A stretch of DNA of 64,000 nucleotides from Streptomyces chartreusis NRRL 3882 (lineage in GTDB: Bacteria > Actinomycetota > Actinomycetes > Streptomycetales > Streptomycetaceae), in assembly GCF_900236475.1 (NCBI RefSeq), contig NZ_LT963352.1, positions 8,279,001 to 8,343,000 on the forward strand. Reading direction: 5' to 3'. The notes under the pieces are model-generated. The model did no database searches. It was not told where the DNA came from and saw only the letters and a program-made list of their open reading frames with translations. The position numbers were made by a program, and so were the translations under genes. Of the stretch, positions 49,927 to 57,596 are shown piece by piece. Every line of letters starts with the position of its first letter. The stretch's first letter is position 1.

Positions 49927-51135
49927 ATGAGCGGTCGCATCGTCGTCGCCGGCGCCTCCCTCGGCGGACTCCGGGCGGCCGAGCAGCTCCGCGCCGCGGG
50001 CTGGGCCGGCCGCGTCACGGTGATCGGCGACGAGCCGCACCGGCCGTACAACCGGCCCCCGCTGTCCAAGGAGGTCCTCGCGGGCAAGGCGCCCTTCGCG
50101 TCGCTCGCCTTCACGCCGAAGGCGTCCGCAGCCGATGTGGAGTGGCGGCTGGGCACCAGGGTCACCGCGGCCCGGCTCGGCGAGCGGACCGTCGAGCTCC
50201 ACGACGGCTCGGTGCTCTCCTACGACGGGCTGGTCGTCGCCACCGGGATGCGGCCCCGGCGGCTGCGCTGCCCCGGGCCGGTCGACGGCCGTCACACGCT
50301 CCGGACGATCGACGACGCCCAGGTCCTGCGGGACGAGCTCCGGCCCGGCGTGCGAGTGGTCGTGATCGGCGCCGGGTTCATCGGCTGCGAGGTCGCCGCG
50401 ACGGCCGCCGGACTCGGTGCGGCCGAGGTGACCGTCGTCGATCCGCTGCCGCTGCCGATGGTCGGGCCGCTCGGAGAGCTGCTCGCGCGGGTGCTGCTCG
50501 CGCGGCACCAGGAGCGCGGGGTCTCTTTCGCGCTTGGTTCGGGCGTGACCGGGTTCGAAGGGGGCGACCGTGTCACCGGTGTCGTGCTGGGCGACGGGTC
50601 CGTGCTCCCCGCTGATGTGGTGGTGGAGTCCGTGGGCTCGGTCGCCAACACCGAGTGGCTGGACGGCAACGGGCTGGATCTGAGCGACGGTGTCCTCACC
50701 GATCAGCACCTGCGGGTCGGAGGCCGGTCGGAGGTCGTCGCGGTCGGCGATGTCGCCCGCTTTCCGAACGCCCGCTACGACGGTGTGCCGCGGCGGGTCG
50801 AGCACTGGTCCGTGCCGGGCGACTCGGCCAAGCACGCCGCGAAGGTACTGGTCGGCGGCGAGACCGGCCTGGCGCCCTTCGCGCCGCTGCCCACCTTCTG
50901 GAGCGACCAGCACGACTTCCGGTTGCAGTCCTTCGGCGCGCCCGTTCTGGGGCTCGGTGACGTCCGGGTCCTCGACGGTGACATCTCGGGGGACCTGCTG
51001 GTCGGTTACCACCGCGACGGACGGCTGGTCGGCGTCGTCGCACTCGGGGGGCCTTCCGTCGCCCGTGCCGCCGCCCGGTACCGCGCCGAACTGCTGAAGC
51101 AGCCCGCCCTCACCCCGCAAGGAGCCCTCTCGTGA
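49927..51135 (+). CDS. NAD(P)H-ferredoxin reductase (FAD-dependent)
   Basis: 402 residues with two dinucleotide-binding folds: IVVAGASLGGLRAAEQLR at the N-terminus for FAD, and VVVIGAGFIGCEVAATAAGLG (about residue 147) for NAD(P)H. Also seen are the family blocks RPPLSKEVL, VVATGMRPR and VAVGDVARFPN (C-terminal FAD loop). It belongs to the putidaredoxin-reductase-like/rubredoxin-reductase group. With the preceding ferredoxin it forms a complete class I electron chain for the P450. The stop overlaps the next start (GTGA at 51132). Confidence 0.93.
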   Translation: MSGRIVVAGASLGGLRAAEQLRAAGWAGRVTVIGDEPHRPYNRPPLSKEVLAGKAPFASLAFTPKASAADVEWRLGTRVTAARLGERTVELHDGSVLSYDGLVVATGMRPRRLRCPGPVDGRHTLRTIDDAQVLRDELRPGVRVVVIGAGFIGCEVAATAAGLGAAEVTVVDPLPLPMVGPLGELLARVLLARHQERGVSFALGSGVTGFEGGDRVTGVVLGDGSVLPADVVVESVGSVANTEWLDGNGLDLSDGVLTDQHLRVGGRSEVVAVGDVARFPNARYDGVPRRVEHWSVPGDSAKHAAKVLVGGETGLAPFAPLPTFWSDQHDFRLQSFGAPVLGLGDVRVLDGDISGDLLVGYHRDGRLVGVVALGGPSVARAAARYRAELLKQPALTPQGALS

Positions 51136-51944
51136 CCGGTCTTCGTGGTTACTTCCATCCCAAGACGGCGACGGGCGCGTCGTCGCTGATTCCGTCTCCA
51201 CCCTGGCGGTACTCCGGTGACCTGTTGACGGTCGAGTACCGGACCGACCCGGCGCGCGTGCGTGAACTGCTCCCCGAGCCACTGGAGTTGGCCGACGAGG
51301 ATCCCGGTGCGGTGGCTCTGATCTGGGCGGACTGGCAGTCCTGCTCGGCGTCGGGGGAGGAACTGCTGGATCCGGTGCGCTCCCAGTACAAGGAGGCGTT
51401 CGCGGTGGTGCGCTGCTCGTACCGGGGGCGGACGTACTCGCGGTGCGTCCACATCTGGGTGGACAAGGACTTCGCGATCGCGCGCGGGCTGCACCAGGGG
51501 TATCCGAAGAAGCTCGGCTCCATTCATCAGACGCGGCCGCATCCGTACGGGCCCGCTCCGCGGATCGAGGCCGGGGCTCGTTTCGGGGCGACGCTGGCGG
51601 CCGGAGACCGGCGTCTTGCGCAGGCCGTGGTGACGCTGCGGGGGCCTTCTGAGAGCGGCGGGTTCGTCAATGCGCACCCCATGGCCCATCACCGGTGGCT
51701 GCCGTCGATCGAGAAGGGGAAGGGGTTGGCGCTCGACGAGCTGATCGAGTCCGGGGCAGCGTCCTTCGAGGGCGGCCGACCGTGGGTCGGCGAAGCGGAG
51801 TTGGAGCTGTTCGAGGCGCCGACCGAGGAATTGGCCCGGTTGGAGGTCCGGGAGCCGATCGCCGCGTATTACCGCCAGGTCGGGGTGGTCTGGGACGGCG
51901 GGCAGGTGCTGGAGACCGGTACGTCCGGAGCGTCTGCCGAGTGA
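51132..51944 (+). CDS. acetoacetate decarboxylase-family protein
   Basis: 270 residues with the ADC fold: SPPWRYSGDLLTVEYRTDPARVRELLPEPL, CSYRGRTYSRCVHIWVDKDFAIARGLHQGYPKKLGSI, where one of the two lysines in YPKKLG occupies the Schiff-base position of acetoacetate decarboxylase, and a late PIAAYYRQVGVVWDGG. Many relatives are not decarboxylases but aldol/dehydration or lactone-type enzymes using the same lysine. In this operon it precedes ring-cleavage enzymes and could act on a 2- or 3-oxo acid from meta-cleavage. The exact step is not predictable. Confidence 0.85.
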   Translation: MTGLRGYFHPKTATGASSLIPSPPWRYSGDLLTVEYRTDPARVRELLPEPLELADEDPGAVALIWADWQSCSASGEELLDPVRSQYKEAFAVVRCSYRGRTYSRCVHIWVDKDFAIARGLHQGYPKKLGSIHQTRPHPYGPAPRIEAGARFGATLAAGDRRLAQAVVTLRGPSESGGFVNAHPMAHHRWLPSIEKGKGLALDELIESGAASFEGGRPWVGEAELELFEAPTEELARLEVREPIAAYYRQVGVVWDGGQVLETGTSGASAE

Positions 51945-51959
51945 GGTTTGTGGGTGGGT

Positions 51960-52012
51960 GCGGGTTCGTCGTGGCTGGTCGCGCAGTTGCCCGCGCCCCT
52001 ATGGGGTGAAGT
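51960..52012. repeat. Streptomyces extragenic repeat element
   Basis: The sequence around GGCTGGTCGCGCAGTTGCCC and the following CGCGCCCCTATGGGG is the familiar short intergenic element scattered through Streptomyces genomes (GGCTGGTCGCGCAGTTCCCC-type). It sits in the 99-bp gap between the decarboxylase-like and aldehyde dehydrogenase genes, and may form a hairpin that tunes expression inside the operon. Recognition is from memory of the family. Confidence 0.6.
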
Positions 52013-52043
52013 CCCGCCCCCTGATGCACAAGGAGCAGTCTTC

Positions 52044-53507
52044 ATGCCTGACAACATCACCGTCGCCGGCATCGCCGTCGACACCCGGCACTGGATCGGC
52101 GGCCGACGTGTGGCCTCCGCCGGTACCTTCACCGACCACTCGCCGATCGACGGCAGCGTGCTGGGCGAGATCGCCCGGGGTGGCCCCGCCGAGGCCGAGG
52201 CCGCTGTCGCCGCCGCCCGGGACGCGTTCCCCGACTGGGCCGGTACCTCGCGCAGCGAACGCGCCCGCATCCTGCACGCGATCGCCGACGGCGTCGAGAA
52301 GCGGATGGAGGAGCTGGCGATCGTCGAGACCACCGACAACGGTGCGCTGCTGCGGTCGCACCGGCGGGGCGTGATGCCCCGTGTCGCTCACAACTTCCGC
52401 TTCTTCGCCGACTGGTTGCTCCAGCTCGACCACGAGGACTTCGAGACGCGCGGACACACCAATCACGTCTCATGGGACCCGGCCGGCCCCTGCGTGCTGA
52501 TCACCCCGTGGAACGCGCCCCTGATGCTGGCCACCTGGAAGGTCGCCCCGGCCCTCGCCGCCGGCGACACCGTCGTCCTCAAGCCCGCCGAGTGGTCGCC
52601 GCTGACCGCCTCGCTGCTGGCCGACATCGCCGCCGAGGCGGGGCTGCCCGCCGGTGTCCTCAATGTCGTCCAGGGCCATGGCTCCGAGGTCGGCGACGCC
52701 CTCACCTCGCATCCCGACGTACGCCGCATCAGCTTCACCGGATCGGTGCCGACGGCCAGGCGCATCGCCGCGTCGGCAGCCGCGAACCTCACCCCGCTGA
52801 GCCTCGAACTGGGCGGAAAGTCACCCCTGTTGGTCTTCGCCGACGCCGATCTCGACCTGGCCGTCGACCTCGCCGTCGAACAGTACGACAACGCCGGGCA
52901 GGTGTGCCTCGCGGGCACCCGGCTGCTCGTCGAGGAGTCGGTCGCCGAGGAGTTCACCCGCCGGTTCGTACAGAGGGCGTCCGCCCTCACCCAAGGCGAT
53001 CCCCGCGACGAGGCCACCGACATCGGGCCCACCATCCACCCTCGCCAGCTGGAGAAGATCGACGGATTCGTGCAGCGGGCCGTTGCCGCCGGGGCGCGGG
53101 CGGTCATCGGGGGGCACCGCAAGGACGGGCAGTACTACGCGCCGACCCTGCTCACCGACGTCGCCCAGAACTCCGAGATCGTGCAGGAGGAGGTCTTCGG
53201 GCCGGTCCTGACCCTCCAGACCTTCGCCGGCGAGGACGAAGCCGTCCGGCTCGCCAACGACACCCGCTTCGGGCTGGCCGCCACCGTCGCCACCGGCGAC
53301 CGCGACCGCGCCGAGCGGATCACCGCGCGGCTCGTCGCGGGCACGGTCTGGGTCAACTGCTTCTTCGTCCGCGACCTCAAGGCCCCGTTCGGCGGCTCCC
53401 GGCAGTCCGGTGTGGGACGTGAGGGCGGCACCTGGAGCTTCGACTTCTACTGCGACCTGAAGAACACCGTCACCGCCCCGAAGGGATGGAACCAGGACCA
53501 TGGGTGA
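52044..53507 (+). CDS. hpaE: 5-carboxymethyl-2-hydroxymuconate semialdehyde dehydrogenase-like aldehyde dehydrogenase
   Basis: A 487-residue NAD(P)-dependent ALDH: ITPWNAPLMLATWK (Asn of the oxyanion hole), FTGSVPTARRI (NAD loop), LELGGKSPLLVF (catalytic Glu), NAGQVCLAGTRLLV (catalytic Cys) and EEVFGPVLTLQTF. It is followed immediately by an HpaD-like extradiol dioxygenase and an FAH-family gene, the canonical homoprotocatechuate order, so it most likely oxidises the ring-cleavage semialdehyde. The assignment rests on context as well as family. ATG 52044 follows AAGGAG. The end overlaps the next start by 8 nt. Confidence 0.82.
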   Translation: MPDNITVAGIAVDTRHWIGGRRVASAGTFTDHSPIDGSVLGEIARGGPAEAEAAVAAARDAFPDWAGTSRSERARILHAIADGVEKRMEELAIVETTDNGALLRSHRRGVMPRVAHNFRFFADWLLQLDHEDFETRGHTNHVSWDPAGPCVLITPWNAPLMLATWKVAPALAAGDTVVLKPAEWSPLTASLLADIAAEAGLPAGVLNVVQGHGSEVGDALTSHPDVRRISFTGSVPTARRIAASAAANLTPLSLELGGKSPLLVFADADLDLAVDLAVEQYDNAGQVCLAGTRLLVEESVAEEFTRRFVQRASALTQGDPRDEATDIGPTIHPRQLEKIDGFVQRAVAAGARAVIGGHRKDGQYYAPTLLTDVAQNSEIVQEEVFGPVLTLQTFAGEDEAVRLANDTRFGLAATVATGDRDRAERITARLVAGTVWVNCFFVRDLKAPFGGSRQSGVGREGGTWSFDFYCDLKNTVTAPKGWNQDHG

Positions 53508-54420
53508 GATCGTCGGGGCCGGGCTGCTCGCCCACGTGCCCACCATCGTGCTGCCCGAGGCCGACCGGCTGGAGCTGAACGAGGGCAAGGAGATCACCCT
53601 CGTCACCGGGCTCCGGGAGCTGCGCAGGGACGTCTTCGAGCGTGACGACTACGACACCGTGGTCGTGCTCGACTCCCACTGGGCGACCACCGTCGAGTTC
53701 GTCGTGACCGCGCAGCAGCGGCGCGCGGGCCTGTTCACCTCCGAGGAGTTGCCGCGCGGCATGTGCCGGATGCCGTACGACTTCCCCGGCGACCCCGAAC
53801 TCGCCCACAACGTGGCGAAGTTCGCGGACCAGCACGGCACCTGGATCACGCCGATCGACGACGAGTATCTGCCGATCTACTACGCCACCATCAACCTCTG
53901 GAAGTACCTGGGCGAAGGCCTCCCCGACAAGCGGTGGGTCACCATCGGGGTCTGCCAGACCGGTGACATGGAGGATCATCTGCGGCTCGGGCGGGCGCTC
54001 GCCGACGGCATCGCCGCCACCCCTGGACGCCGGGTGCTGCTCATCGCCTCAGGCGCCCTCTCGCACACCTTCTGGCCGCTGCGCGAACTGCGCGACCACG
54101 AGGCCAGCGACCCGGTGCACATCCGTACACCCGAGGCCCGTGAGGCGGACCTGGAACGCATCGCCTGGTTCAAGGAGGGCCGTCACGACAAGGTCCTCGA
54201 CACCATGGACGAGTTTTGGACGTACAGGCCCGAGGCGAAGTTCTTCCACTACCTGATGATGGCCGGTGCCCTCGGCGAGCAGGGCTGCGTCGCCCGGGCC
54301 CGGCAGTACGGCGAGTACGAGAACTCCGTCGGCACCGGCCAGGTCCACCTCTGGTTCGACCGTCCGGCCGACGGCTGGACCGCAGACCACACCCCCGCGC
54401 AGGAGTCCGCCCATGCCTGA
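53500..54420 (+). CDS. hpaD: 3,4-dihydroxyphenylacetate 2,3-dioxygenase-like extradiol dioxygenase (LigB type)
   Basis: A 306-residue class III (LigB-fold) extradiol dioxygenase with non-haem Fe(II). The first metal histidine is in GAGLLAHVPTIVLPEADRLELN, the second in VVVLDSHWATTVEF, and a catalytic histidine is in IASGALSHTFWPLRE. It is of the actinobacterial HpaD type that opens homoprotocatechuate between C2 and C3. The start overlaps the ALDH gene and the stop overlaps the FAH-family gene (both 8 nt), so the three enzymes are coupled. No HpaF isomerase, HpaH hydratase or HpaI aldolase is seen in the window. Confidence 0.85.
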   Translation: MGEIVGAGLLAHVPTIVLPEADRLELNEGKEITLVTGLRELRRDVFERDDYDTVVVLDSHWATTVEFVVTAQQRRAGLFTSEELPRGMCRMPYDFPGDPELAHNVAKFADQHGTWITPIDDEYLPIYYATINLWKYLGEGLPDKRWVTIGVCQTGDMEDHLRLGRALADGIAATPGRRVLLIASGALSHTFWPLRELRDHEASDPVHIRTPEAREADLERIAWFKEGRHDKVLDTMDEFWTYRPEAKFFHYLMMAGALGEQGCVARARQYGEYENSVGTGQVHLWFDRPADGWTADHTPAQESAHA

Positions 54421-55258
54421 GTACCGCCGCATCCTCCTCGACGGCGCCGCCGTCCAGGTCACCGTCGACGGTGACGAACTCGTCGCCGGGGACGGCCGCC
54501 GCGTCAAGGCCGAGGACGCGCGGCATCTGCCGCCGGTCGTGCCGTCCAAGGTCATCGCCGTTCATCTCAACCACCGCAGCCGGGTGGACGAGTTCCGGAT
54601 CGGCCTGCCCGCCACCCCGACCTACTTCCACAAGCCGACCTCCGCCCTCAACGCCCACCAGGGCGCGATCGTCCGCCCCGAGGGCTGCAAGTGGCTGAAC
54701 TACGAGGGCGAGGTCGCCATCGTCATCGGAAGAACGGCGCGGAACATCTCGCCGGCCGAGGCGGGGGAGTACATCGCCGGCTACACCGTCGCCAACGACT
54801 ACGGCCTGCACGACTTCCGCGACACCGACGCCGGCTCCATGCTCCGCGTCAAGGGATCCGACACCCTCTGCCCGCTCGGCCCCGGGCTGGTCACCGACTG
54901 GGACTTCCACGGCAAGCGGCTCCGGACCTACGTCAACGGACAGGTGGTGCAGGACGGTTCGACCGACGAGATGACGTGGGACATGCACTACCTCGTCGCC
55001 GACATCGCCCGCACCATCACGCTGTACCCGGGAGACGTACTGCTGTCCGGCACACCCGCCAACTCGCGTCCCGTCCAGCCGGGGGACGTCGTGGAGGTGG
55101 AGGTGGAGGGGCTCGGGCGGCTCACCAACCACATCGTGACCGGGCCGACCGCCATCCGCACGGACGTGGGCGCCCAGCCCACCGAGTCGGAGGAGGTGCT
55201 GTCGACCGCGCTCGGCGGGGACTGGGAGTTCCGCGGCATCCGGCCGCCGCGTCGCTGA
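54413..55258 (+). CDS. fumarylacetoacetate hydrolase-family protein (HpaG/HpcE-like isomerase/decarboxylase)
   Basis: 281 residues. The FAH metal-site motif is YEGEVAIVIGRTARNIS (Glu-x-Glu), preceded by KPTSALNAHQG. GYTVANDYGLHDFRD (metal Asp) and LLSGTPANSRPVQPGDVVEVEVEGLGRLTN are the typical C-terminal FAH signature. In homoprotocatechuate pathways the bifunctional HpcE/HpaG enzyme isomerises and decarboxylates 5-oxo-pent-3-ene-tricarboxylate. This is a single-domain form. It is the last gene of the fd-fdr-adc-hpaE-hpaD operon, with TetR 55 bp downstream. Confidence 0.82.
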   Translation: MPEYRRILLDGAAVQVTVDGDELVAGDGRRVKAEDARHLPPVVPSKVIAVHLNHRSRVDEFRIGLPATPTYFHKPTSALNAHQGAIVRPEGCKWLNYEGEVAIVIGRTARNISPAEAGEYIAGYTVANDYGLHDFRDTDAGSMLRVKGSDTLCPLGPGLVTDWDFHGKRLRTYVNGQVVQDGSTDEMTWDMHYLVADIARTITLYPGDVLLSGTPANSRPVQPGDVVEVEVEGLGRLTNHIVTGPTAIRTDVGAQPTESEEVLSTALGGDWEFRGIRPPRR

Positions 55259-55313
55259 CGCGGGCTCCGGCCGCGGCGTCGCCGAGCGGGACGGCCCGGG
55301 TAGGGTCACGGAC

Positions 55314-55916
55314 ATGACCGAGCCCGCCGGCCGCCGCCCCCGCAAGCGCGTGCACTACGGCACGGGCCGCGAGGCCCTGCTGGAGGCCGCCGTGCGTGTC
55401 GTGGCCCGGGGCGGGCTGCGCAGGCTCACGTACCGGGCGGTCGCGGAGGAGGCCGGCGTCACCCACGGACTGGTGGTGCACCACTTCGGCTCCCGCGACG
55501 TCCTGATCGAGGAGGCCGTGGCCCACGCCATCCGGTCCTCCCTGAGCAGCAGCGCCCTGGAACCGGGCACGGGCAAGGCCGCCGACTTCTCGGTGGGCCT
55601 GACGGACATGGTCGAGTCGGGCCCCGACCTCCAGGCGTTCCAGTACGAACTGCTGCTGGAGTCCCGGCGCCGCCCCGAGCTCCTGGACCACCTGCGGTCG
55701 CTGTACGACGAGTACTTCGACGCGACCCGGCGCGAGCTCACCCAGATGCTGCCCGGCCCGGTGGACGAGGGCCTGTCCCGGATGGTCTTCGCCACGTTGG
55801 AGGGACTCGTCCTGCACCAGCTGGTCTTCGGCGAGCGCGAGGTCATCGAGGACGCCCTGGACGAACTGCGCTCGGTGCTGCGGCTGCTCGCCGAGCGGCG
55901 CAACGGCGAGGACTGA
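55314..55916 (+). CDS. TetR-family transcriptional regulator
   Basis: 200 residues. The N-terminal HTH (about 17-63) is GREALLEAAVRVVARGGLRRLTYRAVAEEAGVTHGLVVHHFGSRDVLIEEAV, a textbook TetR DNA-binding domain. The C-terminal helical ligand domain follows. It is in the same direction as, and 55 bp after, the hpa genes. Candidate ligands are pathway intermediates. It is an alternative to the MarR protein as binder of the shared palindrome, although TetR operators are usually longer. Confidence 0.93.
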   Translation: MTEPAGRRPRKRVHYGTGREALLEAAVRVVARGGLRRLTYRAVAEEAGVTHGLVVHHFGSRDVLIEEAVAHAIRSSLSSSALEPGTGKAADFSVGLTDMVESGPDLQAFQYELLLESRRRPELLDHLRSLYDEYFDATRRELTQMLPGPVDEGLSRMVFATLEGLVLHQLVFGEREVIEDALDELRSVLRLLAERRNGED

Positions 55917-55989
55917 CCTCTTAGTGCCTCTTAGGGCCTCTCCGGACCTCTCAGGTCCCGAAGCCCTGGAATTCCCCACCCCTCACCCC

Positions 55990-56042
55990 TTGCCAAACGG
56001 ATAGTTCCGCCCCACGATGAGGCAACTCGTTTGGCCTGAAAC
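55990..56042 (+). promoter_or_regulatory. promoter and operator site S3 of the permease gene
   Basis: TTGCCA (55990-55995), 17 nt, then CACGAT (56013-56018) could form the promoter. GTTTG-GCCT-GAAAC (56029-56042, one mismatch to the palindrome) lies about 10 nt downstream, over the expected start of transcription. A GCCAAACGG half-site also overlaps the -35, and CCAAACG/CGTTTGG form a further inverted pair. The site is 31 bp ahead of the permease start. Confidence 0.55.
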
Positions 56043-56072
56043 GATCCGTCCTCCCTCTGGCAGGTGATCCGA

Positions 56073-57533
56073 GTGGACAGTCAGACGGTCTCCCGGCACA
56101 CGGCGACACCGGACGCGCCCACCGCAGGCACGCTCAAGCCCAACGCCCTCGGCGTCGTGGGCATCCTCTTCTTCGTCCTGTCCGCCCAGGCCCCGCTGAC
56201 CGGCATCGCCGGCGCGGCCCCCATCGCCGTGGCGCTCGGCAACGGACCCGGCGTGCCCGCCGCCTACCTGGTGGCGGGCCTGGTGATCCTGCTGTTCTCG
56301 GTGGGCTTCGTCGCCATGGGCCGCCACGTCGTGGACGCCGGAGCCTTCTACACCTACATCGGCAAGGGTCTCGGCCGCGCCACCGGCACCGGCAGCGCGG
56401 GCCTCGCGCTCTTCGCCTACTGCACGATCCAGGCCGCCATGTACGGCCTCTACGGCTCCATCGTGAGCGGCCTGGTCGCGAGCCACACCGGCCTCGATCT
56501 GCCGTGGTGGGTCTGGACGCTGGCCACCATGGCCGTCGTGCAGGCGCTCGGGGCGGCCGGCGTCGAGATGGGCGCCAAGGTGCTGGCCGTTTTCGTCCTC
56601 GCGGAGTTCAGCATCCTGTCGGTCTTCGCCCTGGTCACCCTCGTCAAGGGCGGCGGACCCGAGGGGCTCGGTCTCGCCGACAGCTTCTCCCCGGCCGCCG
56701 CCCTGGACGGTGCGCCGGGCGTGGCCGTGATGTTCGCCGTGGCGTCCATGTTCGGCTTCGAGGCCACCGCCATCTACGGCGAGGAGGCACGCGAACCCAG
56801 GAAGACCGTGCCGAGGGCCACGTATCTCGCGGTCGTCGTGGTCACCGGCTTCTTCGCCCTGGTCTCCTGGATGCTCATCTCCTCCTACGGCGCCTCCAAG
56901 GTCACCGCGGCGGCGGGCAGGGCGCTGGAGAGCGGGGACGGGGCCGGCTTCGTCTTCGCGCCGATCGCGGCGGACTTCGGCGGCTGGATCGGTGACGTGC
57001 TGCCGGTCCTGCTCGCCACGTCCCTCTTCGCCGGCATCCTCACCTTCCACAACTCGGCCAACCGTTACCTGTTCTCCCTCGGCCGTGACCGGCTGCTGCC
57101 GCGCCGGCTGTGCGGGCTGAACCGCCGCCACGCGCCCTGGGCGGCCGGGTGCGTCCAGACGGTCCTGGCCGTGCTGCTGGTGACGCCCTTCGCGCTGGCG
57201 GGCAAGGACCCCGTGCTGACGCTGTTCTCCTGGTTCAGCGGGGTCGCCGTCCTGGCGATGATGCTGCTGTACCTGCTGACCTCGGTGTCCGTCGTCGCCT
57301 TCTTCCGCCGCGAGCGCCTCGGCGCCCACCCCTGGAACACGCTGATCGCTCCCGCCCTGGGCGCGCTCGGCATCGCGGGGGCGCTCTGGCTCATCCTGGC
57401 CAACTTCACCACGCTCATCGGCGGCGAACGCACCACCGCCCTGTGGCTCACGCTGTCCGTCCCGGTGGTCATGGCACTGGGCGTCGTCACCGCACGGGTG
57501 CGGGGGAGGGCCGTGGCGGCCGCCGACGGGTGA
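56073..57533 (+). CDS. APC-superfamily amino acid/amine permease
   Basis: A 486-residue membrane protein with about twelve helices. The N-terminal APC signature reads LGVVGILFFVLSAQAPLTGIAGAAPIAVALGNGPG, and the TM6 region reads MFGFEATAIYGEEAREPRKTVPRATY. It is of the Streptomyces APC type related to ethanolamine and polyamine carriers (Eat/PotE-like). GTG 56073, with AGGTGA about 6 nt upstream, is preferred over GTG 56064. With operator S3 ahead of it and the gamma-glutamyl enzymes behind, it is most likely the importer of the amine substrate. Confidence 0.88.
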   Translation: MDSQTVSRHTATPDAPTAGTLKPNALGVVGILFFVLSAQAPLTGIAGAAPIAVALGNGPGVPAAYLVAGLVILLFSVGFVAMGRHVVDAGAFYTYIGKGLGRATGTGSAGLALFAYCTIQAAMYGLYGSIVSGLVASHTGLDLPWWVWTLATMAVVQALGAAGVEMGAKVLAVFVLAEFSILSVFALVTLVKGGGPEGLGLADSFSPAAALDGAPGVAVMFAVASMFGFEATAIYGEEAREPRKTVPRATYLAVVVVTGFFALVSWMLISSYGASKVTAAAGRALESGDGAGFVFAPIAADFGGWIGDVLPVLLATSLFAGILTFHNSANRYLFSLGRDRLLPRRLCGLNRRHAPWAAGCVQTVLAVLLVTPFALAGKDPVLTLFSWFSGVAVLAMMLLYLLTSVSVVAFFRRERLGAHPWNTLIAPALGALGIAGALWLILANFTTLIGGERTTALWLTLSVPVVMALGVVTARVRGRAVAAADG

Positions 57534-57572
57534 CCGCGCGCGTCGCGGCCCGCGGACAGCCGTACCCATACC

Positions 57573-57586
57573 GTTTGAGATCAAAG
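57573..57586. promoter_or_regulatory. operator site S4 ahead of the PuuC-like gene
   Basis: GTTTG-AGAT-CAAAG: the inner TTTGA-GA-TCAAA is perfectly palindromic. It overlaps a TACCGT -10-like hexamer (57569-57574), the same hexamer seen at S1, and its right arm runs into the AGGAGG ribosome-binding site of the downstream gene (ATG 57597). I see no good -35, so part of the expression may come from the permease promoter. Confidence 0.6.
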
Positions 57587-57596
57587 GAGGACCTTC

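Noticed and set aside
46732..51135. The P450, ferredoxin and reductase as part of a second antibiotic cluster.
   Set aside because: They share the operator and the divergent promoter region with catabolic genes (GS-like ligase, hpa genes), so a catabolic role is more economical.
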